A DNA stretch of 63,697 nucleotides from Paludibacteraceae bacterium (lineage in GTDB: Bacteria > Bacteroidota > Bacteroidia > Bacteroidales > Paludibacteraceae): the NCBI GenBank assembly GCA_024401495.1, contig JAKSKW010000009.1:1-63697 (forward strand), written 5' to 3'. Under the pieces are notes generated by a model. The model ran no database searches, was not told the origin of the DNA, and saw only the letters and a program-made list of their open reading frames with translations. Position numbers and translations under genes: made by a program. Shown here piece by piece: positions 36,394 through 44,177 of this stretch; the first letter of the stretch is position 1, and each line of letters starts with the position of its first letter.

Positions 36394-36465
36394 GGCCCAT
36401 TCGTCTATCGGCTAGGACGCAAGATTTTCATTCTTGAAAGAGGAGTTCGACTCTCCTATGGGCTA
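36394..36465 (+). tRNA. tRNA-Glu (anticodon TTC)
   Basis: A full cloverleaf can be drawn: acceptor GGCCCAT/ATGGGCT, anticodon stem CAAGA/TCTTG with loop TTTTCAT, T-arm GGAGTTCGACTCTCC, discriminator A. CCA is not encoded. It is the first of two tandem copies. Confidence 0.95.
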
Positions 36466-36489
36466 CAATTAGAGAATATCTAATTGCGG

Positions 36490-36561
36490 GGTCCATTCGT
36501 CTATCGGTTAGGACGTAAGATTTTCATTCTTGAAAGAGGAGTTCGACTCTCCTATGGACTA
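36490..36561 (+). tRNA. tRNA-Glu (anticodon TTC), second copy
   Basis: Nearly identical to the copy at 36394, with acceptor GGTCCAT/ATGGACT. The third acceptor pair has changed from C-G to T-A on both sides. It lies 24 bases after the first copy and 27 bases before rpsT. Confidence 0.95.
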
Positions 36562-36588
36562 CTAATATAAATTCATTTATTAAAAAAA

Positions 36589-36840
36589 ATGGCAAATCAC
36601 AAGTCTTCTATTAAGAGAATCAGACAGACAGAGAAGAAGAGATTGCACAACAGATACTACGCTAAGACTACAAGAAATGCAGTTCGTAAGCTACGTGCAA
36701 CTTCAGACAAGAAAGAGGCAGCAGAGCTTTATCCAAAAGTTAGCTCTATGCTAGACAAGTTGGCTAAGATCCGCGTTATTCACAAGAACAAGGCATCTAA
36801 CCTAAAGTCAAAGTTGGCTGTTTACATTAACAAGCTCTAA
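36589..36840 (+). CDS. rpsT: 30S ribosomal protein S20
   Basis: The product has 83 residues, basic and helical, with the family start [23 protein letters not shown]20 binds 16S rRNA early in 30S assembly. Length is normal. It directly follows two tRNA-Glu genes without its own clear promoter, so it is probably transcribed with them, and it is ended by the terminator at 36881. Confidence 0.96.
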   Translation: MANHKSSIKRIRQTEKKRLHNRYYAKTTRNAVRKLRATSDKKEAAELYPKVSSMLDKLAKIRVIHKNKASNLKSKLAVYINKL

Positions 36841-36880
36841 TCTTTCATTTCTCGAATCTATCGAAGAAAAAACACAATAT

Positions 36881-36910
36881 AAGGTCTTGCTGCATAGCGA
36901 GACCTTTTGT
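36881..36910 (+). terminator. Terminator of rpsT
   Basis: AAGGTCTTGC (36881-36890) pairs with GCGAGACCTT (36897-36906) around TGCATA, followed by a short T-run (TTTTG). Confidence 0.8.
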
Positions 36911-37007
36911 GTGTTTAAATGGTTCAGTAATTAATTTTCAAGTTCCAGGTCCGATTATGAATTATGAATTCCAAATTATGAATTAAAATCAATCCCCATT
37001 TTTGAGT

Positions 37008-37039
37008 ATTGCCTACCTTCCCTCATTATCCTATTTTTG
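37008..37039 (+). promoter_or_regulatory. Promoter of the RidA-CcsBA-FeoAB run
   Basis: ATTG at 37008-37011 and TATTTTTG at 37032-37039 are 20 bases apart. A second perfect -7 box, TAAATTTG at 37103-37110, lies four bases before the ATG and could give a leaderless message, but its -33 is poorly spaced. Confidence 0.55.
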
Positions 37040-37114
37040 CAGAAAAATTTACAGTGTTGTATTTTCTGTGGCTTGTTTGCGTCAAATACGGCACAAATCA
37101 AGTAAATTTGCAGT

Positions 37115-38320
37115 ATGAAACACGAAAGAAGAATATTCAACGACAGCAATAAGATTGTTGCGGTTTTGTCAACGATAACGATGACGAAAACGAAAACTTC
37201 TGATGCGGGTCATTCTATCATCCATTCTACATTTGTGCCGACGGTTGACAGATGTGGCGATATTTCACTGCAAATTTCTAATATACGTCGTGCTATTGAG
37301 CAGATAGAGAAGGAGATGAATGTCTCTGCTTTCTTCGTGCGTGTCCACCTTAGCGACGTCGCTACTCAGGCTGATTGCGTGAAGAGGGCTTTCGCTGATA
37401 AGAATCTGGCTCTTTCGATTGTCGGACAATCACCGATGCCTCTCTGCAAGGTGCAGGCTATTGCGATGTTTGAAAGTGATATTGAGATCTCTTCCGTCGA
37501 CGCGAATACTATCCTGGTCGACAATGGTATCGATAAATGCTATTGGACCACTCGTTTGGTGGACGAAAACGAAGACGAAAACGAAAACGAAGACGAAAAC
37601 CAAAACAGTTATCGCCAGACGCACCGTCAGCTTGAGCGTTATGAGAAAATGCTTGCCGACAACGGTATGAATATCGCTGATAATTGCGTCCGAACTTGGT
37701 TCTTTGTTCGTGATATCGATTGCAATTACAATGGTGTGGTGGTAGGTCGACGTGAGAATTTCCTTCAAAACGGTTTGACTCCAGACACTCACTATATTGC
37801 CAGCACTGGTATCGAGGGCAAGTATGAGGATCATAAGGTGTTGAGTATTCTCGACGCTTACGCAGTCAAGAATATCCCTACGGATAAGATTCAGATTCTC
37901 TATGCAGCTGAGAATATGAACAAGACGATTGAATATGGCGTCACTTTTGAGCGCGGTGTCTGTGTCCATCATTCTGGCTATAAACAGGTCTATATCAGCG
38001 GTACAGCAAGCATCGACACTAAAGGTGATGTGCTTCACATTGGCGACATCAAAGGTCAGGTGAGACGAATGACTGAGAATGTCAACGCTTTGTTGGTGGA
38101 GGCTGGTTGCAAGTGGGACGATATCGCCCAAGCCACGGTCTATTTGAGAGATATTGCTGATTACGAGGTCGCATATAATGAACTGAGCAAGATTATGCCC
38201 GATGGTCAGTTTATCATCGTCCAGGCTCCTGTCTGTCGACCAACGTGGCTGATTGAGATGGAGGCGGTGGCGGTTAACGTTGACGAAAACCAAAACGAAG
38301 ACGAAAACGAAAAGTCGTGA
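37115..38320 (+). CDS. Tandem RidA/YjgF-family protein with acidic hexanucleotide-encoded inserts
   Basis: A 401-residue protein. The C-terminal half (about 270-390) is a recognisable RidA domain (SGTASIDTKGDVLH, NVNALLVEAGCKWDDI, ATVYLRDIADY, APVCRPTWLIEMEAVAV with the conserved arginine). The N-terminal half looks like a second, divergent RidA-like domain. RidA proteins hydrolyse reactive enamine/imine intermediates. Residues 150-164 (DENEDENENEDENQN) and the C-terminal tail (DENQNEDENEKS) are low-complexity inserts encoded by GACGAAAACGAA repeats, and an N-terminal TKTKT comes from the same DNA repeat in another frame. Its stop overlaps the next ATG (TGATG), so it is coupled to ccsBA. Confidence 0.75.
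   Translation: MKHERRIFNDSNKIVAVLSTITMTKTKTSDAGHSIIHSTFVPTVDRCGDISLQISNIRRAIEQIEKEMNVSAFFVRVHLSDVATQADCVKRAFADKNLALSIVGQSPMPLCKVQAIAMFESDIEISSVDANTILVDNGIDKCYWTTRLVDENEDENENEDENQNSYRQTHRQLERYEKMLADNGMNIADNCVRTWFFVRDIDCNYNGVVVGRRENFLQNGLTPDTHYIASTGIEGKYEDHKVLSILDAYAVKNIPTDKIQILYAAENMNKTIEYGVTFERGVCVHHSGYKQVYISGTASIDTKGDVLHIGDIKGQVRRMTENVNALLVEAGCKWDDIAQATVYLRDIADYEVAYNELSKIMPDGQFIIVQAPVCRPTWLIEMEAVAVNVDENQNEDENEKS
37562..37606 (+). repeat. In-frame GACGAAAACGAA hexanucleotide repeat
   Basis: Seven to eight units of GACGAA/AACGAA encode DENEDENENEDENQN between the two RidA-like halves. Related tracts are at 37181-37198, 38282-38313 and 44094-44126. Confidence 0.9.
38282..38313 (+). repeat. GACGAAAACGAA repeat at the 3' end of the RidA gene
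   Basis: Five units encode DENQNEDENEK just before the stop codon of the RidA-like gene. Confidence 0.85.
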
Positions 38321-40518
38321 TGGAGAACAAGATATTGAGATATTTGCCGTTTGTGGTGTTGGCAATCCTCACGATTGCTTTGGCATCCTTCTCCGTTTTT
38401 GGCGACGTCGGCGATATCACAATCTATTCTAATCCGATGATGATTGTAGGTTGGGTAGCCTTGGTGATCTCTGCTGTTTGCCTCATCTTCACCAAGAGGA
38501 AGACGATGGGTATAGCTACAATCCTTATCCACGCCTCTTTTGTGGTGATTCTGGTTGGTGCATTGTTCAGCCATTTCTCAGAGAGTGGAGTGATGCATAT
38601 CCGTGAAGGGCAGACTTTGGAATTTGCAGTCAAGGATAATACCAGTGTGATGAAATTACCATTCACAATCACTCTGCAGAAATTTGAGATCGAATATTAC
38701 CATGCAACTGATGCTCCTAAGGATTTTATATCTCATGTTGCAATTGAAACGGGGGACTATGATGCTGGTCGTGCGTCTAACAATGGAATCCATCGTATTT
38801 CGATGAATAAGATTCTGGATATTGATGGCTATCGTCTGTTTCAATCTTCCTACGATGAAGATTTGAAAGGTAGCGTCATCATTGTCGCTCATGATCCCGT
38901 CGGAACGGGAATAACATATATCGGCTATGTGATGCTGGCATTCTCGATGATCCTTTTCCTATTCGGCAGGCGTAGCCATTTCCGACAAGTTTTGGCGAGT
39001 CCGCTTTGGAAAACATTCACTGTGGTGGCTTTGACGGTTATCCCGTCGTTGACGGATGCTTCTCCACGCACATTCCCCAAAGGAAAGGATTATTCCGACG
39101 TGGATGAGATGTTTGGAAATGTCCATATACTCTACAATGGCAGAATTGCACCGTTGGAAACTTATGCTTTAGATTTCACTCGTAAGTTGACAGGCAAGGA
39201 TAGCTACGGTGAGTTTAGCGCGACGCAGGTGTTGGCTGGCTGGATTTTCTTTCCAGAGGAGTGGAGACATGAGAAGATGATCAAGTCGGAATACGGTGTG
39301 CTTGACTTTGATTCAGCGATAGATACGTTGAATAAGGGATTGAGAGCCAAACTGATGACTAAGGAGTTTAACGCTCTTGACGAAAAGATTGGACTGATTC
39401 TTGATTTGCAGAGTGGCGCACCGTTGAAGATATTTCCGGTGAAATCGGATTCTTCAATTGTCTGGATGGATCCTGCTTCTGATTTTAAAGGTGGAATGAA
39501 GGGTTTTGTAGATTATGTCAAGGACAAATGGCCTGCTGATGATTTTGTTCCTGAAAATAAACATCAGGGTAAGTATGATTCTTTATGGGAAGTTTGGTAT
39601 TTGTTGAAAGTCGGTCAGAATTATACTCTTTATCCTCGTGGATATTCGAAGAAACAGCAAATATTGGATCATGTAGAGCATCTCTACAACCGTTATTGCA
39701 GCACTGCTCCATGGGCTTACGCTTCATTGACACTCGGACTGTTGTCGTTCGTCTGCCTGATGTGTGGCAAATTGAACAGATACCGACGTTGGTTTCTATT
39801 CGCGTCGGCAATAATAATCTTTGTCGGAGTTTCTACAATATTTGCAATGAGAGGAGTCGTTGCCGGTCGTTTCCCGATGAGCAACGGTTACGAAACGATG
39901 CTTTTCATCAGTTGGATTGCCTTCGCGTCGACGATAATCGCAGGATTGAAACTTCCGTTGGCGATGCCAGCAGGATTTTTCGTTGGTGGGTTCGCTCTTT
40001 TGGTGAGCAAATTAGGGATGATGAATCCGGAGATCACTCCGTTGATGCCAGTCCTTGCGTCGCCTTGGATGAGCATCCACGTCACGCTGATGATGCTTTC
40101 GTATACTGCTTATGCGATAATGGCTTTTAATAGCGTGGGGTATTTGATTCTTGAAGCTAAGGTTCTCGACGACACTGTCGTCGAGCACGGAACAAGTGTC
40201 GTCGAGCACAAAACACGCTTGGCTTTATTAAATCGCTTTTTGCTCTATCCTGCGACGTTTATGCTTGCCATCGGCATGTTTATCGGGGCTGTTTGGGCTA
40301 ACGAGTCGTGGGGAAGCTACTGGAGTTGGGATCCTAAGGAGACGTGGGCTTTGATCACTATGATCATCTACGCTATGGCTTTCCACCGTGAGAGCATCTC
40401 ATGGATGAAGAATGATAAGGCTTTCCAGATTTATATTCTGGTGAGTTTCGCATCAATTATAATGACATATTTCGGCGTCAACTATCTGTTGGGAGGCATG
40501 CATAGTTACGCTGGCTAA
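38320..40518 (+). CDS. ccsBA: Fused ResB-CcsA cytochrome c biogenesis protein
   Basis: The product has 732 residues from the ATG at 38320; a GTG one codon earlier is less likely. The N-terminal ResB/CcsB-like part (about 1-220) has three membrane segments and HASFVVILVGALFSHF. A large periplasmic region follows. The C-terminal CcsA part (about 460-732) has multiple membrane helices and the WWD haem-handling loop WANESWGSYWSWDPKETW. System II proteins of this type export haem and attach it to CXXCH of apocytochromes c. The one-base overlap with the RidA gene and 23-base gap to feoAB suggest one operon. Confidence 0.92.
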   Translation: MENKILRYLPFVVLAILTIALASFSVFGDVGDITIYSNPMMIVGWVALVISAVCLIFTKRKTMGIATILIHASFVVILVGALFSHFSESGVMHIREGQTLEFAVKDNTSVMKLPFTITLQKFEIEYYHATDAPKDFISHVAIETGDYDAGRASNNGIHRISMNKILDIDGYRLFQSSYDEDLKGSVIIVAHDPVGTGITYIGYVMLAFSMILFLFGRRSHFRQVLASPLWKTFTVVALTVIPSLTDASPRTFPKGKDYSDVDEMFGNVHILYNGRIAPLETYALDFTRKLTGKDSYGEFSATQVLAGWIFFPEEWRHEKMIKSEYGVLDFDSAIDTLNKGLRAKLMTKEFNALDEKIGLILDLQSGAPLKIFPVKSDSSIVWMDPASDFKGGMKGFVDYVKDKWPADDFVPENKHQGKYDSLWEVWYLLKVGQNYTLYPRGYSKKQQILDHVEHLYNRYCSTAPWAYASLTLGLLSFVCLMCGKLNRYRRWFLFASAIIIFVGVSTIFAMRGVVAGRFPMSNGYETMLFISWIAFASTIIAGLKLPLAMPAGFFVGGFALLVSKLGMMNPEITPLMPVLASPWMSIHVTLMMLSYTAYAIMAFNSVGYLILEAKVLDDTVVEHGTSVVEHKTRLALLNRFLLYPATFMLAIGMFIGAVWANESWGSYWSWDPKETWALITMIIYAMAFHRESISWMKNDKAFQIYILVSFASIIMTYFGVNYLLGGMHSYAG

Positions 40519-40541
40519 AATATAGGAATAGGTTAAAGATT

Positions 40542-42998
40542 ATGGAATCGAAGAGTAAAAAACTATTGTTGGATGTAGAGCAAGGCAAGGAGTGCATTGT
40601 CTACAGAGTGAAAGGTCAGGGTGGATTCCGCCATCGTGTGATGGAGATGGGATTTGTCCGCGGCGAGAAGGTGACTGTTATCAAGAATGCACCTTTCCAC
40701 GATCCAATCGAGTTTAAGGTGATGCAGAGCCACGTCTCTTTGCGTCGCACGGAGGCTGCCCATATTGAGGTGGTCGACGTGGAGGCTCTACAGCACGATG
40801 AGAAATATGCGTTTCAGGGCACTATCAGTGAAGACGCTTCTCGCTCAACTTCAGATTCCGCCGATCTTGATGATAAAACCATCACTGTGGCGTTGGTAGG
40901 TAATCCTAACTGTGGAAAGACTTCTCTCTTCAACCATGCCACTGGCCTTCACGAGCATGTCGGCAACTATAGTGGCGTGACAGTGTCGTCGAAAACAGGT
41001 ACTTTCTACCACAAGGGCTACACTATCAATCTTGTCGACCTCCCAGGCACTTACTCCATTACTGAATATTCTCCCGAAGAACTTTATGTGCGTGAGTTTA
41101 TCACGGAGCAACATCCGGATATGATCCTCAACGTCGTCGACTCTGGTAATCTTGCCCGTAATATGTTCCTTACTACGCAGCTCATCGACATGAATGTGCG
41201 TATGGTGATGGCTTTGAATATGTACGACGTGCTTGAGAAGAGTGGCTCCAAACTTGACCTTGACCAACTTGAGAAGATTATCGGTTTCCCTTGTGTGCCT
41301 ACTGTGGCAAAGACAGGTGAGGGAATCACCCACGTCTTAGACCATATCGTGAATATCCACGAGGAGAAAGAGTCCTTGCTAAAGCATATCCATATCAACT
41401 ATGGTGCTACAATCGAGAAGGAGATTGAGAAAATCAAGCCGTTGATTGCGTCGCATAATGAAATTGCGGTGGATTATCCGTTCAGATATATCATTATTAA
41501 ACTTCTTGAGGGTGACAAGCATACTGAGGCTGAGATCAAAAACTCATTTGCCGATTTTGAGCCTATTAAGAAGCAGGTTGAGGCGTCTCGTGAGACAATC
41601 TCCTCTACATACAACGAAGATCCCGCCAGCGTCATTACAAATGCCAAATACGGCTTCATCTGTGGCGCGTTGAATGAGACGTTGGAGGAAAAGGAGGATG
41701 CTCCGCTTGATTTGGAGTATAAGGCAGATAGAATCCTAACACATAAGTGGCTTGGATTCCCATTCCTTTTGTTCTTCCTATTCATAATGTTTGAGGCGAC
41801 ATTCCGACTTGGACAATATCCGCAAGGTTGGATAGAGAGTCTGGTTTCTTTGATTTGCGACGGTTTGAAGAGCGTATTGCCGGAAGGAATACTAGCAGAT
41901 TTGATAGTCGACGGAATAATTGCCGGAGTGGGAGGTGTGATCGTCTTCTTGCCGAATATTCTGATTCTTTTCTTCTTCATTGCCATACTTGAAGACACGG
42001 GTTATATGGCGAGAGCGGCGTTTATTATGGACCGCGTGATGCACAAGGTAGGATTGCACGGAAAGAGTTTCATTCCGATGTTGAGTGGATTTGGATGTGG
42101 AGTGCCAGCCATCATGGCGACGCGAACATTGGAGAATCCGAAAGACAGAATCATCACAATGATGTCGATTCCATTCATGTCGTGCTCGGCTCGACTTCCC
42201 GTCTACCTATTGCTTGTAGGGGCATTTTTCACAGAAAGACAAGGCTTGATGCTATTCCTAATCTATCTAATTGGAATCGTATTCGCTATTCTTACTGCTC
42301 TTTTGCTAAAGAAAACAAAGTTTAAGAACAACAGCGAGGAGTTTGTGATGGAGCTTCCACCATACCGTATTCCGACGTGGAGAAGCGTCTTGATCCACAT
42401 GTGGGATAAGGCAGCGGAGTATCTAAAGAAAATGGGAACAGTCATCTTGCTTGCGTCGATCATACTATGGGCGTTGAATTATTTCCCATCGTCGTCGCCT
42501 GAATTGGATGAAATCGACGCGAAGATAGCCCAAGTCGACGAGGGTAGTGAGGAGTATTCACAGTTGTCTTTGCTACGTTCGTCAGTGCAGAGCGAGAATT
42601 CTTACATCGGAAGCATAGGAAAGTTTATAGCACCGGTATTCGAGCCACTTGGATTTGATTGGAAGACATCCGTCAGCATCTTGAGTGGTTTGGCTGCCAA
42701 GGAGATCGTGGTGTCATCAATGGGTATTCTTTACCAGGCCGACGAAGCCGCTGATGAAGAAAGTGAAAAATTAGTTTCCGCTCTACAGAAAGCACAATAC
42801 AAAGACGGCACACACATCTTCAATCCTACAGTGGCATTCACCTTGATGCTCTTCATCCTGCTTTGCTCACCGTGTATCGCGGCAGTCACAGCGTTGGCGA
42901 AGGAATCATCGGTGAAATGGGCAGCGTTTGCGGTAGGCTATACATCATTGGTGGCGTGGATTGTGTCGTTTGCGTTCTATCAGATCGCGACATTGTAG
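40542..42998 (+). CDS. feoB: Ferrous iron transporter, FeoA-FeoB fusion
   Basis: The product has 818 residues. Residues about 5-80 are a FeoA (SH3-like) domain. Residues about 115-300 are a G domain with GNPNCGKTS (G1), DLPGTYS (G3) and a G4-like ALNMYD. The C-terminal 400 residues form the two Gate membrane cores, including GFGCGVPAIMATRTL and SCSARLPVY. It imports Fe2+ across the inner membrane in a GTP-dependent way. The FeoA-FeoB fusion is common in Bacteroidetes. Its TAG stop (42996-42998) is part of the GTAGAGACG palindrome that follows. Confidence 0.96.
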   Translation: MESKSKKLLLDVEQGKECIVYRVKGQGGFRHRVMEMGFVRGEKVTVIKNAPFHDPIEFKVMQSHVSLRRTEAAHIEVVDVEALQHDEKYAFQGTISEDASRSTSDSADLDDKTITVALVGNPNCGKTSLFNHATGLHEHVGNYSGVTVSSKTGTFYHKGYTINLVDLPGTYSITEYSPEELYVREFITEQHPDMILNVVDSGNLARNMFLTTQLIDMNVRMVMALNMYDVLEKSGSKLDLDQLEKIIGFPCVPTVAKTGEGITHVLDHIVNIHEEKESLLKHIHINYGATIEKEIEKIKPLIASHNEIAVDYPFRYIIIKLLEGDKHTEAEIKNSFADFEPIKKQVEASRETISSTYNEDPASVITNAKYGFICGALNETLEEKEDAPLDLEYKADRILTHKWLGFPFLLFFLFIMFEATFRLGQYPQGWIESLVSLICDGLKSVLPEGILADLIVDGIIAGVGGVIVFLPNILILFFFIAILEDTGYMARAAFIMDRVMHKVGLHGKSFIPMLSGFGCGVPAIMATRTLENPKDRIITMMSIPFMSCSARLPVYLLLVGAFFTERQGLMLFLIYLIGIVFAILTALLLKKTKFKNNSEEFVMELPPYRIPTWRSVLIHMWDKAAEYLKKMGTVILLASIILWALNYFPSSSPELDEIDAKIAQVDEGSEEYSQLSLLRSSVQSENSYIGSIGKFIAPVFEPLGFDWKTSVSILSGLAAKEIVVSSMGILYQADEAADEESEKLVSALQKAQYKDGTHIFNPTVAFTLMLFILLCSPCIAAVTALAKESSVKWAAFAVGYTSLVAWIVSFAFYQIATL

Positions 42999-43062
42999 AG
43001 ACGGGGCATGCCCCGTCTTCAATGATAATTTAATATAAGACGGGGCGTGCCCCGTCTCTACG
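42995..43062. repeat. Inverted pair of GTAGAGACG palindromes (REPIN-like)
   Basis: GTAGAGACGGGGCATGCCCCGTCTT (42995 on) and AGACGGGGCGTGCCCCGTCTCTAC (43038-43061) face each other across about 18 bases, so the outer GTAGAG/CTCTAC ends are inverted. The first unit supplies the stop codon of feoB. The arrangement resembles REPINs, doublets of REP sequences. Confidence 0.75.
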
Positions 43063-43070
43063 AAAAGAAT

Positions 43071-43280
43071 ATGCAGGAAGTTATCGTATATATCATAATT
43101 GCATTGGCGGTTTTCTTCGCGATAAAAAGGCTTTTGTCAAAAGACAAAGGCTGTGGGTGCGGCTGCGATGGCTGTGGAGGAAATGCGGAATGTGGTAAGA
43201 ATGCGGAATGTGGAACGGGGAATGCAAAATGTGAAAAGTGTGCTGGAAATTCTGAATGCAAATTGAAGAATTTCAGGTAA
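43071..43280 (+). CDS. FeoB-associated cysteine-rich membrane protein
   Basis: The product has 69 residues from the ATG at 43071; upstream in-frame GTG codons lie in the repeat. One membrane helix (about 4-20, VIVYIIIALAVFFAIKRLL) is followed by a cytoplasm- or periplasm-facing cysteine-rich tail (CGCGCDGCGG...AECGKNAECG...CEKCAGNSECK). This is the layout of the FeoB_associated family found downstream of feoB. Its role in iron handling is presumed, not known. The NAECGK/NAECGT duplication is encoded by a near-perfect DNA repeat. Confidence 0.85.
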   Translation: MQEVIVYIIIALAVFFAIKRLLSKDKGCGCGCDGCGGNAECGKNAECGTGNAKCEKCAGNSECKLKNFR

Positions 43281-43404
43281 ATGTTCTAATAGATGTTTAA
43301 TAGTGTGTCAAATAACACACCTTAGCGAAAATTTCGTTTTCTTTCTTGCTTGTCAGTAAGATTTTGTCTATGTTTAGATTGATTATAGATGTTGACCTAT
43401 AAAT

Positions 43405-43444
43405 CGCCCTTAACAATCCTCATTTTGGGCAACTGCTATATAAT
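43405..43444. repeat. Right end of a MITE-like element
   Basis: CGCCCTTAACAATCC, CATTTTGGGCAACTGC and TATATAAT repeat the right end of the element at 3103-3237; no left half is found. It ends about 30 bases before the ATG at 43475, as the copy at 3103 ends 24 bases before its gene. Confidence 0.7.
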
Positions 43445-43474
43445 CTCAATTATTAATTAATAAACTCTTATATT

Positions 43475-44095
43475 ATGAAAACAAAACTATTTGCAAGCTT
43501 ATTGATGCTAGGATTCTCATTGACTGTGGCTAATTGTGTGTCAATAGATGATAATAAGGTTACAACACCAGCATCACAAAAAGTCAACCCAAAGGTGGCC
43601 AAGCTCAAGCAAAAAGCGAGAGAGGCTAGGGCATATGTGAGCAAGAATGGAATGAATCAGGATTGGTGTATATTAATTGATTATTCCTACGACCTTAACA
43701 CAAAACGTTTTTTCATATACGACTTGAAGAATGACAGGCTAGAAGAGTCGGCATTGGTGAGTCACGGATATGGAGGAAATAGCACAGATTCGTATGTGGA
43801 GTTCAGTAATGTTCCTGGCAGCAACTGTTCATCGGAAGGAAAATTTAGATTAGGAATACGCTCGTATAGCAATTGGGGTGTCCATTTCCACTACAAAATG
43901 CATGGGTTGGAAAACACAAACAGCAATGCTTACAAAAGGTATATTGTTCTTCATTCGTATGAATATGCTTATTGCGATTCCCCAACCACTGCAAGTCAGG
44001 GATGTCCTATTGTATGCGACGATATGATGAATTATATCGATACCAAAGTCAAGAGGTCTAGTAATAAGGATATCCTGTTGTGGATTTATAAATAA
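43475..44095 (+). CDS. L,D-transpeptidase-like (YkuD_2) murein enzyme
   Basis: The product has 206 residues with an N-terminal signal sequence; VANC at 18-21 might be a weak lipobox. The catalytic domain (about 65-206) has VSHGYGGNS, a small Ser-Ser-x-Gly segment, MHGLENTNSNAYKR, IVLHSYEYA and SQGCPIV with C177 as the likely nucleophile. This is the pattern of the murein L,D-transpeptidase catalytic family common in Bacteroidetes. It acts on peptidoglycan stem peptides in the periplasm. Single gene, ended by a bidirectional terminator. Confidence 0.85.
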   Translation: MKTKLFASLLMLGFSLTVANCVSIDDNKVTTPASQKVNPKVAKLKQKAREARAYVSKNGMNQDWCILIDYSYDLNTKRFFIYDLKNDRLEESALVSHGYGGNSTDSYVEFSNVPGSNCSSEGKFRLGIRSYSNWGVHFHYKMHGLENTNSNAYKRYIVLHSYEYAYCDSPTTASQGCPIVCDDMMNYIDTKVKRSSNKDILLWIYK

Positions 44096-44126
44096 CGAAG
44101 ACGAAAACGAAGACGAAAACGAAAAA
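44094..44126 (+). repeat. Intergenic GACGAAAACGAA repeat
   Basis: Five to six units of the same hexanucleotide that lies in the RidA gene 6 kb away. It starts in the stop codon of the L,D-transpeptidase gene and runs into the terminator stem. Confidence 0.85.
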
Positions 44127-44152
44127 GGTTGACCAAATGGCCAACCTTTTTT
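44122..44152. terminator. Bidirectional terminator between convergent genes
   Basis: AAAAAGGTTGACC (44122-44134) pairs with GGCCAACCTTTTTT (44139-44152) around AAAT with one mismatch. The A-run and T-run allow termination in both directions. Confidence 0.85.
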
Positions 44153-44177
44153 GTTAATCATAACATGACTCGATGCA

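Noticed and set aside
37430..38365. Reverse-strand open frame of 311 codons opposite the RidA-like gene
   Set aside because: The product is low-complexity where the hexanucleotide repeat is read backwards (FVFVF runs) and has no recognisable domain; it is a shadow of the real gene.
39585..40130. Long forward open frame inside ccsBA in another phase
   Set aside because: No family resemblance and fully inside a well-supported membrane protein gene.
40400..40541. Riboswitch or iron-responsive leader before feoAB
   Set aside because: The preceding gene runs to 40518, leaving only 23 bases, with no recognisable structure or operator.
43303..43320. GTGTGT/ACACAC hairpin as terminator of the FeoB-associated gene
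   Set aside because: Six-pair stem of simple sequence without a T-run; too weak to call.
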